Positions 33,459-43,623 are shown, counted from the first letter of the stretch. The stretch is DNA of 64,000 nt from JAJECS01 sp965262745 (GCA_965262745.1 OZ253558.1:2356001-2420000), one strand, 5' to 3'. Translations and numbers: made by a program. The notes: generated from the letters alone by a model not told the origin.

Positions 33459-36400
33459 TCAATCGACCCGAAACACCTTCAATACTTCGTCGCCCAGGTG
33501 GTTGATCACCTTCACCGCGATGCGGCCTGACGCCGGCCGCGGGAAGGGGCGCGAGGTGTCGCTGCGCAGCGTCGCCCAGGCGTCGGCGTCGATCTCGGCC
33601 TTCAGCGTAGTCTTGAGCGCCTTGTAGGGATCGTTCGCGCCCAGGAAATACGCGTGGCGCACGAAGAAGCTCTCCGAGTCGTAGTCGGTGTCGACGAACC
33701 AGCAGGCGATGCCGTCCGTGTCGTCGCTGCGCACCTCGCCGGTGCTGGGATCGAACACGTCAACGCCGCGGACAGTGACCTGTGTCCAGTGGTCAGTGGT
33801 CAGGCGCGAGTGGTCAGTGATTAGTGCCGAGTGGCGAGTGCCTTGATCAGCCCGTTGAGCATCCGGTTGATCTCCGCGCAGTCGCTCAATAAGGTTTCTG
33901 AACGATCCGCCGTCAGCAGCTCCAGCCTTTTGCACAAAATCAGAAAGGTTTCCAGTTCCGCCAGGGAGCCCCGCGCGATGCCAAGCGACTGAAGAAACTC
34001 CCCCGTCGTTCGTCGCGCCTGTCCCTCCGCGATGTTGGCCGGTACCGAATATGCCGCGCGCCTGATCTGTGAGGTAATCCCATACTTCTCGTCGGCAGGA
34101 AATCTCCGCGTAAGCTCGTACATCGTCACGGCTAAGTCGATTGACTTCTGCCAGACAATCAACTCCCGATACGAGCTTAAAGATGTCATAGGGCGCAACG
34201 CGCTTTCCTAAACCATCCACTAACCACTCTTCACTCGCCACTACAATATCCGGCTCGCCGAAGATGACGAACAGGTTGCCCTGGCCGGTGTTCTTCAGTT
34301 CGGTCGACATGTGCAAGTCGGCGTTCATGCGGGCCTTGAGTACCCGGAAGCCGCCGAGCTTGTCGAAGTCGGTGGCATGGGCCTCGTAGTTGAAGGCGCA
34401 GGCGATCAGCAGGTCGAAGCCCGACTCGGCGGCTTCGCGGGCGGCCGCCACCAAATCCCCACGCTGTACGGTGCCGAATTCGGGGCCGATTAAGATGCCG
34501 GCGCGCTTCTGCGCCCCCGACTCGCCGCCTTCTTGATAGCGGCCCTCGGCGCACACGTGCTCTCCGGGCCAGGGAGTCAGCGAGTCGAACGCGATGCGGT
34601 CCTGCTTGTGCGCCTGCTGCACCCCGGCGGTGCGCAACTGGTCCAGGATGATCGTGGCGAAATCCTGCGGCTCGCCGTAGTGGCCGGGCGTCTCGGCCGC
34701 CCGGTCGATAAGCTCGCCGTGCTCATCCACGCCCAGCATGCGGTGCGGCGACAGGCTCTCGACGGTGAACGGCCCGGCCACCCGCACCGTGCGCCGGTCC
34801 TCGTAGGGCTTGTCGTAGAGATACTCGAATTCGGCCTTCGCGGCGATGGAGGCGTCAATCGACTGTTGGCGGGCGATGCGGGCCTCCCAGAACGCGGCCA
34901 GCGGCTCGCCGGCGGCTGCCGGCCAGTCGGCGGGCGCCTCGCGCGGAACGTCCCACTCCAACAGGCCGTTGGCCGGCGCGGATTCGCCGGAGGGCAGCGT
35001 GACGGTGGCGCCGTCGGGCGCGCTGAAGTCAATGTGCTGCCCCTCACGTCCGCCGGTGAGCGCCTGGTAGGGCGTCGGGTGTCCGCGCAGCGTCTGGTTC
35101 AGGTCCGCTAGAGCAGCCTCCACCGCCGGCTGCAAGCGTTCCCAGATCACGTCGATCTCGGCGTTGTTGGCGATCTCTCTGAGCGTGACGTGGGCTACGC
35201 GTTGGTAGACGAACCCCTGGCGAATGTCGTTGTGCGTAGGGGCTAGTGGTGAGTGGTCAGTGGAGAGTGAGTAATCGCGACCGCTGCGCTCGGCTTCCTG
35301 ACGCTGGCCGTCCGGGCTGTCGGCCAGCAGATACCAGGGATAGCGAGCGCCCATGACGCGGGCGCGGGCGAGCGCCAAGGCCACACGCGAGGTGTCAATG
35401 GTGATCCAGCGGCGGCCCCACTGCTCGGACACGTACGCTGATGTTCCGGAGCCACAGGTGGGGTCGAGCACCAGGTCGCCAGGATCGGTGGTCATAAGAA
35501 TGCAGCGTTGGATTACTCGGGCGGTTGTTTGCACTACATAGACTTTATCTCTCGCGAACGCACCAAACTGTGTATCACTCCATCTATTGGTCATCGGCGT
35601 AGTGGATCTGTCGACAAGGAACCTCTTGGCTCGGATTTGAGCTCTGCTGACCTTGACAATCCTCCCAGATTTGGCAAGTCTTGGCATGCCCAGAATGTGT
35701 TCATTACTCCAGTGTCGTGCGGCAGATGGGAAAAACACTTCGTTTTGAAAATGGTACGGTTGTTTCTCCGATGATGCGCCCTGCGAAGTCAGGTCTCCAA
35801 GTTCGAAGTCATCCTCCGTTGAATCTTTCTCCCTGATATTCAGCAATGCTCGATACTTCGCTATTTTTGAATTCTTGGCATACCAGAGGATATAGTCGCT
35901 AACGTTGGGGAGGTGTGACGATGTTCTGCCTGTTGTTGTCAAGAATGTGATTAAATTCAAGAATTGCCCCTCCCCAAATACTTCGTCCATCACCGCTCGA
36001 ACCCGGTGCACGTTCTCATCCCCAATCTGCACGAAGATCGAACCAGATTCGGAAAGCAAATCCCGAGCCACGATCAAGCGGTCGCGCAGGTAGGTCAGGT
36101 AGGAGTGGATGCCGTCGCGCCAGGTGTCCCGAAACGCCTTGACCTGCTCCGGCTCCCGGGTGATGTGCTCCGCCTTGCCGTCCTTGACGTCGCGACTGGT
36201 GGTGGACCACTGGAAGTTGGAGTTGAACTTGATGCCGTAGGGCGGGTCGATGTAGATGCACTGCACCTGGCCGCGCAGCCCCTCGCGCTCGGCCAGCGAG
36301 GCCATCACCTGAAGCGAGTCGCCCAGGATCATGCGGTTCGACCAGTTGGCCTGGTGCTGGTAGAAGTCCGTGCGGTCCGCACCCTCCGGCAGCCCGTTGA

Positions 36401-36728
36401 AGTCGGCGAAGAAGTCCAGTTGAGCCGCTTCGCGCTGACCACTTCGCCGTAGGTCATCGATCAGCGCCTTGGGCGACACCTTCTCCTGGATGTAGAGCGG
36501 CGGCGCCTGCGTCACCAGGTCGGACCAGTCGGCCGGGTCCTTACCCCGCCACACCAACTGCGGGTCCAGGTCTGGATTGCGGCGCTCGAACGCCGCCTCG
36601 ATCGGGTGCCGCTCGTCGTCCTTCAGCAGCGGCTGATGCTCGGCGCTGGGAATGTTCGTCCGCCCCGCCGCCTCGTGCGTCAGCGACTCAACGTTGAGCG
36701 GTTGGCGCGTCCCGCGTCTGCGCGCCAC
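33459..36728 (-). CDS. mod: Type III-like DNA methyltransferase (Mod) carrying an inserted gene
   Basis: A 1089-residue adenine N6-methyltransferase of the beta class. The catalytic DPPY is at residues 161-164 (CIYIDPPYG). The SAM-binding DPTCGSG follows at 422-428, so DPPY precedes the SAM motif as in EcoP15I Mod. The target-recognition region lies between them (about 250-410) and has much lower GC (~47% by hand count over 35521-36000). Residues about 826-980 (EWLVDG ... LTTDHW) are encoded by an insert that holds a complete four-helix-bundle gene in another frame, yet the mod frame stays open and the conserved VRGVDVFDPSTGEVRS tail resumes. Residues about 486-498 come from a second, short repeat tract. 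Without both inserts the protein would be about 925 residues. Whether the product is active is unclear. Confidence 0.88.
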   Translation of the reverse strand: MARRRGTRQPLNVESLTHEAAGRTNIPSAEHQPLLKDDERHPIEAAFERRNPDLDPQLVWRGKDPADWSDLVTQAPPLYIQEKVSPKALIDDLRRSGQREAAQLDFFADFNGLPEGADRTDFYQHQANWSNRMILGDSLQVMASLAEREGLRGQVQCIYIDPPYGIKFNSNFQWSTTSRDVKDGKAEHITREPEQVKAFRDTWRDGIHSYLTYLRDRLIVARDLLSESGSIFVQIGDENVHRVRAVMDEVFGEGQFLNLITFLTTTGRTSSHLPNVSDYILWYAKNSKIAKYRALLNIREKDSTEDDFELGDLTSQGASSEKQPYHFQNEVFFPSAARHWSNEHILGMPRLAKSGRIVKVSRAQIRAKRFLVDRSTTPMTNRWSDTQFGAFARDKVYVVQTTARVIQRCILMTTDPGDLVLDPTCGSGTSAYVSEQWGRRWITIDTSRVALALARARVMGARYPWYLLADSPDGQRQEAERSGRDYSLSTDHSPLAPTHNDIRQGFVYQRVAHVTLREIANNAEIDVIWERLQPAVEAALADLNQTLRGHPTPYQALTGGREGQHIDFSAPDGATVTLPSGESAPANGLLEWDVPREAPADWPAAAGEPLAAFWEARIARQQSIDASIAAKAEFEYLYDKPYEDRRTVRVAGPFTVESLSPHRMLGVDEHGELIDRAAETPGHYGEPQDFATIILDQLRTAGVQQAHKQDRIAFDSLTPWPGEHVCAEGRYQEGGESGAQKRAGILIGPEFGTVQRGDLVAAAREAAESGFDLLIACAFNYEAHATDFDKLGGFRVLKARMNADLHMSTELKNTGQGNLFVIFGEPDIVVASEEWLVDGLGKRVAPYDIFKLVSGVDCLAEVNRLSRDDVRAYAEISCRREVWDYLTDQARGIFGTGQHRGGTGATNDGGVSSVAWHRAGLPGGTGNLSDFVQKAGAADGGSFRNLIERLRGDQPDAQRADQGTRHSALITDHSRLTTDHWTQVTVRGVDVFDPSTGEVRSDDTDGIACWFVDTDYDSESFFVRHAYFLGANDPYKALKTTLKAEIDADAWATLRSDTSRPFPRPASGRIAVKVINHLGDEVLKVFRVD
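33788..34243. mobile_element. Insert with terminal inverted repeats carrying a four-helix-bundle gene
   Basis: The ~460-bp segment interrupting mod is bounded by an 11-bp perfect inverted repeat, AGTGGCGAGTG (33830-33840) and CACTCGCCACT (34232-34242). It is flanked by degenerate tracts of AGTGG, CAGTG and TTAGTG units (33788-33840 and 34214-34243). Its only gene is the four-helix-bundle frame at 33821-34189, whose stop codon lies within the repeat tract. GC is about 56% by hand count over 33841-34200, lower than the flanks. No transposase is present, so movement would need a factor supplied in trans. Confidence 0.6.
33821..34189 (-). CDS. Four-helix-bundle protein of the S23/IVP (bAvd-like) family, nested in mod
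   Basis: A 122-residue protein with the family signatures: YRELIVWQKSIDLAVTMYELTRRFP, YGITSQIRRAAYSVPANIAEGQAR and SLAELETFLIL. Homologues are encoded by intervening sequences inside 23S rRNA genes and, as Avd, accompany diversity-generating reverse transcriptases. They form pentameric barrels that bind nucleic acid. The gene lies on the same strand as mod but in the +1 frame. The ATG at 34189 is preferred to a TTG three codons upstream. The last codons (ALATRH, stop) are made of the terminal repeat tract itself. Confidence 0.85.
   Translation of the reverse strand: MTSLSSYRELIVWQKSIDLAVTMYELTRRFPADEKYGITSQIRRAAYSVPANIAEGQARRTTGEFLQSLGIARGSLAELETFLILCKRLELLTADRSETLLSDCAEINRMLNGLIKALATRH
35241..35276. 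repeat. Solo copy of the AGTGG/CAGTG repeat tract inside mod
   Basis: AGTGGTGAGTGGTCAGTGGA and neighbouring bases form a 36-bp tract of the same unit type as the borders of the four-helix-bundle insert, but with no gene. It is read in frame in mod as a peptide containing LSTDHSPLA, which resembles the peptide (LTTDHW) made by the insert border. It could be an excision scar or an empty insertion. Confidence 0.6.
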
Positions 36729-36731
36729 CGA

Positions 36732-36947
36732 TTAGCTTGCCTTGACGGAGTGGACGGGCAGCGCTTCAGTCTCCAGTGTAGAAAGGTCCAAACGCTGCGA
36801 CGCGTGGTCGATGTCAAAGCCGACGACTTCGCCGGCGGCGTCGAGGTCGACGTTGAGCCCGTCCGTAACCTCCCGCGTCTCAACGCCCGGCCCCGCCTTG
36901 AGCTCGAGGTAGAGGCTGTCGGTTTCCGGGTAGTAGTGGAGCTTCAT
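36732..36947 (-). CDS. DUF2283 family small protein
   Basis: A 71-residue protein with the DUF2283 pattern: MKLHYYPETDSLYLELK, then GLNVDLDAAGEVVGFDIDHAS. The family is frequent near toxin-antitoxin or restriction genes but has no known function. The ATG at 36947 is chosen because an AAGGA Shine-Dalgarno lies 7 nt upstream. An ATG at 36998 that overlaps the res stop (ATGA) would add 17 residues. It is sandwiched between res and mod, 3 bp before mod. Confidence 0.75.
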   Translation of the reverse strand: MKLHYYPETDSLYLELKAGPGVETREVTDGLNVDLDAAGEVVGFDIDHASQRLDLSTLETEALPVHSVKAS

Positions 36948-36994
36948 GGGTTGTCCTTCAGCACGCACCTGCAGGTCAAAGTAGCGCGTCGATT

Positions 36995-39900
36995 TCATAC
37001 CGCTGCACCCGCAGTGCTTCCGGCGGCCTGGGCGATGGCCTCATTCAGACTCGCCGTGATCTCGGATTCCAGATTGTCCCCGAGCGCATAGACGTCGGTG
37101 AATTCGGCAAAGGCCCAGCGGCCGAAGCTCTCTAGGCGGTTGACGCCGGGGACCCAATAGGTCTCCATGGTCGCCTTCTTCTCCTTGGCGTCCTCGCCTC
37201 GGTAGCCCTTGATCTCGACGACCAAGTTCAGAAGGTCGGGGTCGCCCTGCTCGTCCACCCGCCCGTCGTCCACCAGCAGGATGAAGTCCGGCAGATAGCG
37301 GCGGCTGGTTGATCCCATCTGGTAGGGAACCTCCAGGCCCAGCCCCTGGTTCTTCACGTAGGCGCGCACCCTTGGGTGCTTTTCGACCACGCGGCAGAAC
37401 TCGGCCTCCCAGTCGCTGTCGCAGACGGCCCAGTTGACGTGGCAGCGGCGAAAGTCGGTGCGCCACCGGATCGGCTTGGAGGTGGTGAACCTGACGTGGC
37501 GAGTCGAGCCGGCGGGGTTGTAAGGATCCAGGATGGCCTTGACCGGGTTCTCACCGTGGTGCGACCGGGTGATGGCGCGGGTGATCCGTTCACAGGCCAT
37601 GTCGGCCAGCTCCCGGTGCATCAACTGCGCGGGTTTAGTGCCGCCCCGGCACACCAGGTGCTCGTCCAGCCAGCGGCGCGTGATCTGCCGCAGCTGACCA
37701 AAGAGATGCAGCTTGGGCGCCTCGCCCGGGTCGCGCCACTTGGTTTCGAGCAGCCGCCAGGTGAGGTGGTATTCCAGCGCCGCCCGGCGCATATTCCCCA
37801 GGTGCTCGACGGTGAGGTTCTCGCTCTCACCGATTAAGCCTTGGACGAGGGTGTCGGTGGGACCGACCAACTCCGGCGTCAGCGCCAGGGTCGAGTCCGC
37901 GGTGAAGTCGGCGTCCAGGCGTTCCTCCGGCAGCTCGACGCGGTAGCCCAAGACGCGGGGAAAGCGAATCTCGCAGTCGTCGCGTTCGGGCGATATTGCC
38001 TGGACCTGCACCGTTTCGCGCGGCGTCGGCGGCGGGATGATCACCGGCTTGGCAGTGAAGTCGAAGGGAATGCCCAGCACGTCGGCGTATTCCGCGTCGA
38101 ACAGCCCCTGCTCATTCAGGTCGTAGGACTGCCGCCGCAGCGCGCGGCCTACCGCCTGCTCGCACAGCAGCTGGGTACCGAACGCGCGCACGCCGAGCAC
38201 GTGGGTGACGGTGTTCGCGTCCCAGCCCTCGGTGAGCATGGACACCGAAACCACGCAGCGGATGTCGCCGCCCAGTTGCTCGTACTTGCCCACCGTGTTC
38301 ATGACCTCACGCAGCAGGTCCTGGTCGGTCAGGTGGTCGGCCTGGCTGCGGTCGCCAGTGCGGTCGACGATATCGCGCCTGAACCGGTCGATTTCGGCGG
38401 TTGCCATCTTGCGGAAGTTGGAATCCAGCGCGTCGCCGGATTCAAGCTGCTCGCTGTCGATCAGCAGCGTGCGCGGGCGAGCCAGCCGCTGGCCGTTTTC
38501 GTCGAAATTGCGAAAGTGCTCGAGATGCCCGTTCCGGAAGACGGACGAGCCGTCGGCCTGTTCCTGATGAAAGCCGGACACGTAGTCGTAGACGAGCTTC
38601 GACGTGGCGGTGTTGTTGCAGACGATGATGAAGCAGGGCGGGACTGGGATGTCGGCCTGACGCCAGAGTTCGAACGTCTTGGCGTAGTGCCCGTAGAGAG
38701 CTTGCAGCGCGTTGACAAGTTCGACGGGAAGCGTGAGCGGATCGAGGTTCGCGACCGAGCGGCGGTTGCCTTTGGGCATTCGCTTGCCGATGTGCTTCCA
38801 GAGTTCCCGCAGCACGGGCATGTCGCTGTGCGGCACGTTGTCGGCCACCGGCACGCGCGGCAGCTTGACAATGCCGCACTCGATGGCGTCCATCAGCGAG
38901 AAATCGCTCATCGTCCAGGGAAAGAGCGTGCCTTCGGCGTAGCCCGAGCCGCGCAGGAAGAACGGCGTGGCGGAAAGGTCCACCACGCGCCGCAGGCTGA
39001 GCCTGCGGTCGACGGCCTCGAGGCCTGAAATCCACATCCGCGCGGCTTCGTCGTTGCGCTTGGCCTCGCTCAGGTCGTCGCCGACGAGCTTGCCTTCGTC
39101 GTCGGCCTCCTCGGGCCGCCGCCGGTAGCAGTGGTGCGCCTCGTCGTTGATGGCCAGGATGCGGCGCATCCCCATCAGCTCCGGCATCACCCGCTGCAGC
39201 ATCTGGCCTTCGGTTTCCGTCGTCTGAACCGCGGCTCCGGTGCGCCCCTGCAGCAAGTCGCGCCCGCCCTTGGAAATCGCGAGCGTTTCCCGCAGCTTGA
39301 AGGCGTGGAAGTTGGTGATGACGATCTTGGCTTTATTCAGGTCGGGCAGCATGTCGGAGGGGACAAGCTCGCGGTCCTTGTAGTAGCTGTCCGGGTCGTT
39401 GGGCTGGAGCACCCGCAGCCGGTCGCGGATGGTGATGCCCGGCGTGACCACCAGGAACCCGCGGGTGAAGTTGCGGCTGTTGGGCCGGCGGACGGCGTTG
39501 AGGGTCTGCCAGGCGATCAGCATCGCCATCACGGTGGTCTTGCCCGCGCCTGTGGCCAGCTTGAGCGCCAGCCGCGCCAGGCCGGGATTCGCCTGCTCGT
39601 TGGCGCCCTCAAGGTGGTCGAGGAACATCCGGCCCTCGCGGCCGCTCCGCGGCGCGACCTCGGTCAGCCAGATCAGCGTCTCCATCGCTTCGACCTGGCA
39701 GAAGAAGGGCCGGAGCCCGCTGAAGTGGTGGCTGCGCCAGTGCTGCAAGAGCCGCGCGGTCTCGGGCGTGACGTGCCAGGCATTGGGATCTGGAATCTGC
39801 CGCCACTCGTCCACCCGCCGCCGCAGGCTGGCGATGATGGGCATCGGGTCGTACTGCTGCGCTTCACCGGACAGACCCTGGCCTTCGTCGAGGACCATGC

Positions 39901-40072
39901 GGCGCTGAGCGGTCTGTTTGCGCGGGGCCGGGACCGGCGTGACGAACTTGGCGGCCCGGCGGCCTTGAATGATGCGGTTGGTTGGCTGCCCGTCCTCGTC
40001 GAGCTCCCAATGCTCCCCCGGATAGGCATACGGGGAATTCAGGATGGGCTGCGCAAAGAAGTCGGGCACCAC
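36995..40072 (-). CDS. res: Type III restriction subunit (Res), DEAD/DEAH helicase-nuclease
   Basis: A 1025-residue SF2 helicase-endonuclease. The P-loop ATGAGKT is at residues 173-179, DEAH at 310-313 and SAT at 367-369. Motif VI is QAVGRALRR, and EGWDANTVTHVLGVRAFGTQLL precedes it. The C-terminal PD-(D/E)xK nuclease has YLPDFILLVDDG followed by LVVEIKGYR. The start is the first of two tandem GTG codons with GAGG upstream. It cleaves DNA only together with Mod. Gene order is res-DUF2283-mod, opposite to the usual mod-res order. It begins 61 bp after metK on the same strand. Confidence 0.9.
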   Translation of the reverse strand: MVPDFFAQPILNSPYAYPGEHWELDEDGQPTNRIIQGRRAAKFVTPVPAPRKQTAQRRMVLDEGQGLSGEAQQYDPMPIIASLRRRVDEWRQIPDPNAWHVTPETARLLQHWRSHHFSGLRPFFCQVEAMETLIWLTEVAPRSGREGRMFLDHLEGANEQANPGLARLALKLATGAGKTTVMAMLIAWQTLNAVRRPNSRNFTRGFLVVTPGITIRDRLRVLQPNDPDSYYKDRELVPSDMLPDLNKAKIVITNFHAFKLRETLAISKGGRDLLQGRTGAAVQTTETEGQMLQRVMPELMGMRRILAINDEAHHCYRRRPEEADDEGKLVGDDLSEAKRNDEAARMWISGLEAVDRRLSLRRVVDLSATPFFLRGSGYAEGTLFPWTMSDFSLMDAIECGIVKLPRVPVADNVPHSDMPVLRELWKHIGKRMPKGNRRSVANLDPLTLPVELVNALQALYGHYAKTFELWRQADIPVPPCFIIVCNNTATSKLVYDYVSGFHQEQADGSSVFRNGHLEHFRNFDENGQRLARPRTLLIDSEQLESGDALDSNFRKMATAEIDRFRRDIVDRTGDRSQADHLTDQDLLREVMNTVGKYEQLGGDIRCVVSVSMLTEGWDANTVTHVLGVRAFGTQLLCEQAVGRALRRQSYDLNEQGLFDAEYADVLGIPFDFTAKPVIIPPPTPRETVQVQAISPERDDCEIRFPRVLGYRVELPEERLDADFTADSTLALTPELVGPTDTLVQGLIGESENLTVEHLGNMRRAALEYHLTWRLLETKWRDPGEAPKLHLFGQLRQITRRWLDEHLVCRGGTKPAQLMHRELADMACERITRAITRSHHGENPVKAILDPYNPAGSTRHVRFTTSKPIRWRTDFRRCHVNWAVCDSDWEAEFCRVVEKHPRVRAYVKNQGLGLEVPYQMGSTSRRYLPDFILLVDDGRVDEQGDPDLLNLVVEIKGYRGEDAKEKKATMETYWVPGVNRLESFGRWAFAEFTDVYALGDNLESEITASLNEAIAQAAGSTAGAAV

Positions 40073-40133
40073 TCACACCTCACCGGCACGGGGTCGGGCC
40101 GCGCCGCACTGTACCCCGCGACTGACGCTGCGG

Positions 40134-41366
<1,233 letters not shown>

Positions 41367-41416
41367 AGTGCTCTCCCCCAATTCCCGGTGGTCGTCACGC
41401 GGCGCGGCCGGATTGG

Positions 41417-42688
41417 TTAGGTCCCTTCCTGCCAGCCGGACAGATAGGCGGCCTGCTCGTCGGTCAGCGTATCGATGGCCACGCCCATCGCCTCCAGCTT
41501 GAGCGCGGCAATCCGGTGGTCGATATCTGCAGATACGTCGTACACGTCAGGCGTCAGGTCCCCGGCGTTGGCCGCCAGATATTCGAGCGCCAGCGCCTGA
41601 TTGGCAAAGCTCATGTCCATCACGCTGGCCGGGTGACCCTCGGCGGCCGCCAGATTGATGAGCCGGCCCTGGGCCAGCAGGAAGATTCGGCGCCCGTCCG
41701 ACATCCGGTATTCATCAACGTAGGGCCGCGCCTGATTGACTTGCACCGCCATGTCCTCCAGCGCCTCGATGTTGATCTCGACATCGAAATGCCCCGAGTT
41801 GGCCAAAATCGCCCCGTCCCGCATAGCCTCGAAGTGCGGCTGGTCGATGACGTGCTTGTCGCCGGTCACGGTCACAAACAAATGACCCTCGGCCGCCGCC
41901 TCCTGCATGGGCATGACGCGGTAGCCGTCCATCACGGCTTCCAGCGCGCGAACCGGGTCGACCTCGGTGACGATCACGTGGGCGCCCATGCCGGACGCGC
42001 GGCTGGCCAGGCCGCGCCCGCACCAGCCGTAGCCGCCCACCACGACGTTGCGGCCGGCCAACAGGATGTTGGTGGCGCGAATCACGCCGTCCAGCGTGGA
42101 CTGCCCGGTGCCGTAGCGGTTGTCGAACATGTGCTTGGTCATGGCCTCGTTCACCGCCACGATGGGGTACTTCAGCACGCCCTGCGCGGCCATGGCCCGC
42201 AGGCGAATGACGCCGGTGGTGGTCTCCTCGGTCCCGCCCATCACGCCGTCCATGACATCGGTGCGGCTCGTGTGCACGGTCGAGACCAGGTCGGCGCCGT
42301 CGTCGGTGGTCAGATGCGGGCGCGTGTTCAGCACCGACTCGATGTGGTCGTAGTAGATCTCGGAGTCCTCGCCGTTGATGGCGTAGGTGGCGATGCCGTA
42401 CTCATTCACCAGCGCTGCCGCGACGTCGTCTTGCGTGCTCAGCGGATTTGACGCGCACAGCGCCGTCTCCGCGCCGCCGGCCTGCAGCGTGCGCATCAGG
42501 TTGGCGGTCTCGGTGGTGACGTGCAGGCAGGCGCCGATGCGAAGACCCTCAAGGGGTCGCTCACGCGCGAACCGCTCCCGGATGCTCGCCAGCACTGGCA
42601 TGGATTGCTCCGCCCATTCGACGCGGCGGACGCCCAGACCGGCCAGCGCGGCGTCGGCAATCTCGAACGAGCTATCCGTTGCGGCCAT
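41417..42688 (-). CDS. ahcY: Adenosylhomocysteinase
   Basis: Reversibly hydrolyses S-adenosylhomocysteine to homocysteine and adenosine, removing the product inhibitor of methyltransferases. At 423 residues it is the short form without the extra insert. The NAD-binding motif is VVGGYGWCGRG, and conserved segments include NPLSTQDDVAAAL, GEDSEIYYDH and NSGHFDVEI. A GAGGAGC ribosome-binding site precedes the ATG. It lies 50 bp before metK and 41 bp after the PfkB gene. Confidence 0.96.
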   Translation of the reverse strand: MAATDSSFEIADAALAGLGVRRVEWAEQSMPVLASIRERFARERPLEGLRIGACLHVTTETANLMRTLQAGGAETALCASNPLSTQDDVAAALVNEYGIATYAINGEDSEIYYDHIESVLNTRPHLTTDDGADLVSTVHTSRTDVMDGVMGGTEETTTGVIRLRAMAAQGVLKYPIVAVNEAMTKHMFDNRYGTGQSTLDGVIRATNILLAGRNVVVGGYGWCGRGLASRASGMGAHVIVTEVDPVRALEAVMDGYRVMPMQEAAAEGHLFVTVTGDKHVIDQPHFEAMRDGAILANSGHFDVEINIEALEDMAVQVNQARPYVDEYRMSDGRRIFLLAQGRLINLAAAEGHPASVMDMSFANQALALEYLAANAGDLTPDVYDVSADIDHRIAALKLEAMGVAIDTLTDEQAAYLSGWQEGT

Positions 42689-42729
42689 GCAATGCTCCTC
42701 AAGCGCGAGTCGGGTCGCCGTACGGGCGC

Positions 42730-43623
42730 CTAAAACGCAACGAACTCCTTGAACTCGGCGTAACGCGCCTCGACATCCCTGCGCGTGAGCGCAGCCAGGC
42801 GCTCGACGCCGAACGCTTCAACTGTAAACGACGCCGCGACGCTGCCATAGACGATTGCACGCCGCAGGGCCGGGCCGCTGAGATGGCCGGCCTCGGCCAG
42901 GCTGCCGATCATGGCGCCGGCGAAAGCGTCGCCGGCGCCGGTTGGATCGACCACGTCCGGCAGGGGATAGCCCGGCGCGAAGAACCAGTCGCCCTCGGAC
43001 GCCAGCACCGCGCCGTACTCGCCCATCTTCACGGCAACGGCCTGCGGGCCGAGCTCCAGGATGGGCACAACCGCACGCGGCACGCGGGGCTCCCGGCTGA
43101 ACATCCGGACCTCCTGATCGTTGAGCACGATCATCGAACTGCGCCGAAACACGTCCTCCAGCGCGGGTGTGTGGTCACGGATCCAATGGTCCATCGAATC
43201 CGTGAGCACGAAGGCCTGCGGATCGATCTGGCCCAGGACGCTCAGCTGCACCCGGGGCTCGATGTTGCCGACGAAGACGAAGCCCGCGTCGGTCGAGGGC
43301 ATGCGCGGCGTGAAGTCGGCCACCACGTTGAGCTCCACGAACTCGGTGTCGCGGGTGTTGAGGTCGTCGTGATAGCGACCGCCCCAGCGAAACGTCTGGC
43401 CTTCGGCGACAACGAGGCCGTCAAGGTCGATGCCTCGCTCTTCCAGGGTCCGGCGATGAACCGGCGGAAAGTCCGTGCCCACGACGCTGACCAGCGCGGT
43501 GGGCGCAAAAAGGCGCGCCGCCAGGGCGGCGTACGTCGCCGATCCGCCGAGGACCCGCGTGGCTTGGCCGGTCGGCGTCGCGATGTCGTCGATGCCGACG
43601 GTGCCGACGATGATGACGCTCAC
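42730..43623 (-). CDS. PfkB-family sugar/nucleoside kinase
   Basis: A 297-residue ribokinase-like kinase. It starts VSVIIVGTVGIDDI, with the GGSATYAALAAR substrate motif near the N-terminus. The ATP/anion-hole motif is VDPTGAGDAFAGAMIGSLAE, with catalytic Asp in GAGD. The start is GTG overlapping the mtnP stop (GTGA). Its position between mtnP and ahcY suggests it phosphorylates adenosine released by AhcY, or a related nucleoside, but the sequence alone cannot separate adenosine kinase from other PfkB members. Confidence 0.85.
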   Translation of the reverse strand: MSVIIVGTVGIDDIATPTGQATRVLGGSATYAALAARLFAPTALVSVVGTDFPPVHRRTLEERGIDLDGLVVAEGQTFRWGGRYHDDLNTRDTEFVELNVVADFTPRMPSTDAGFVFVGNIEPRVQLSVLGQIDPQAFVLTDSMDHWIRDHTPALEDVFRRSSMIVLNDQEVRMFSREPRVPRAVVPILELGPQAVAVKMGEYGAVLASEGDWFFAPGYPLPDVVDPTGAGDAFAGAMIGSLAEAGHLSGPALRRAIVYGSVAASFTVEAFGVERLAALTRRDVEARYAEFKEFVAF

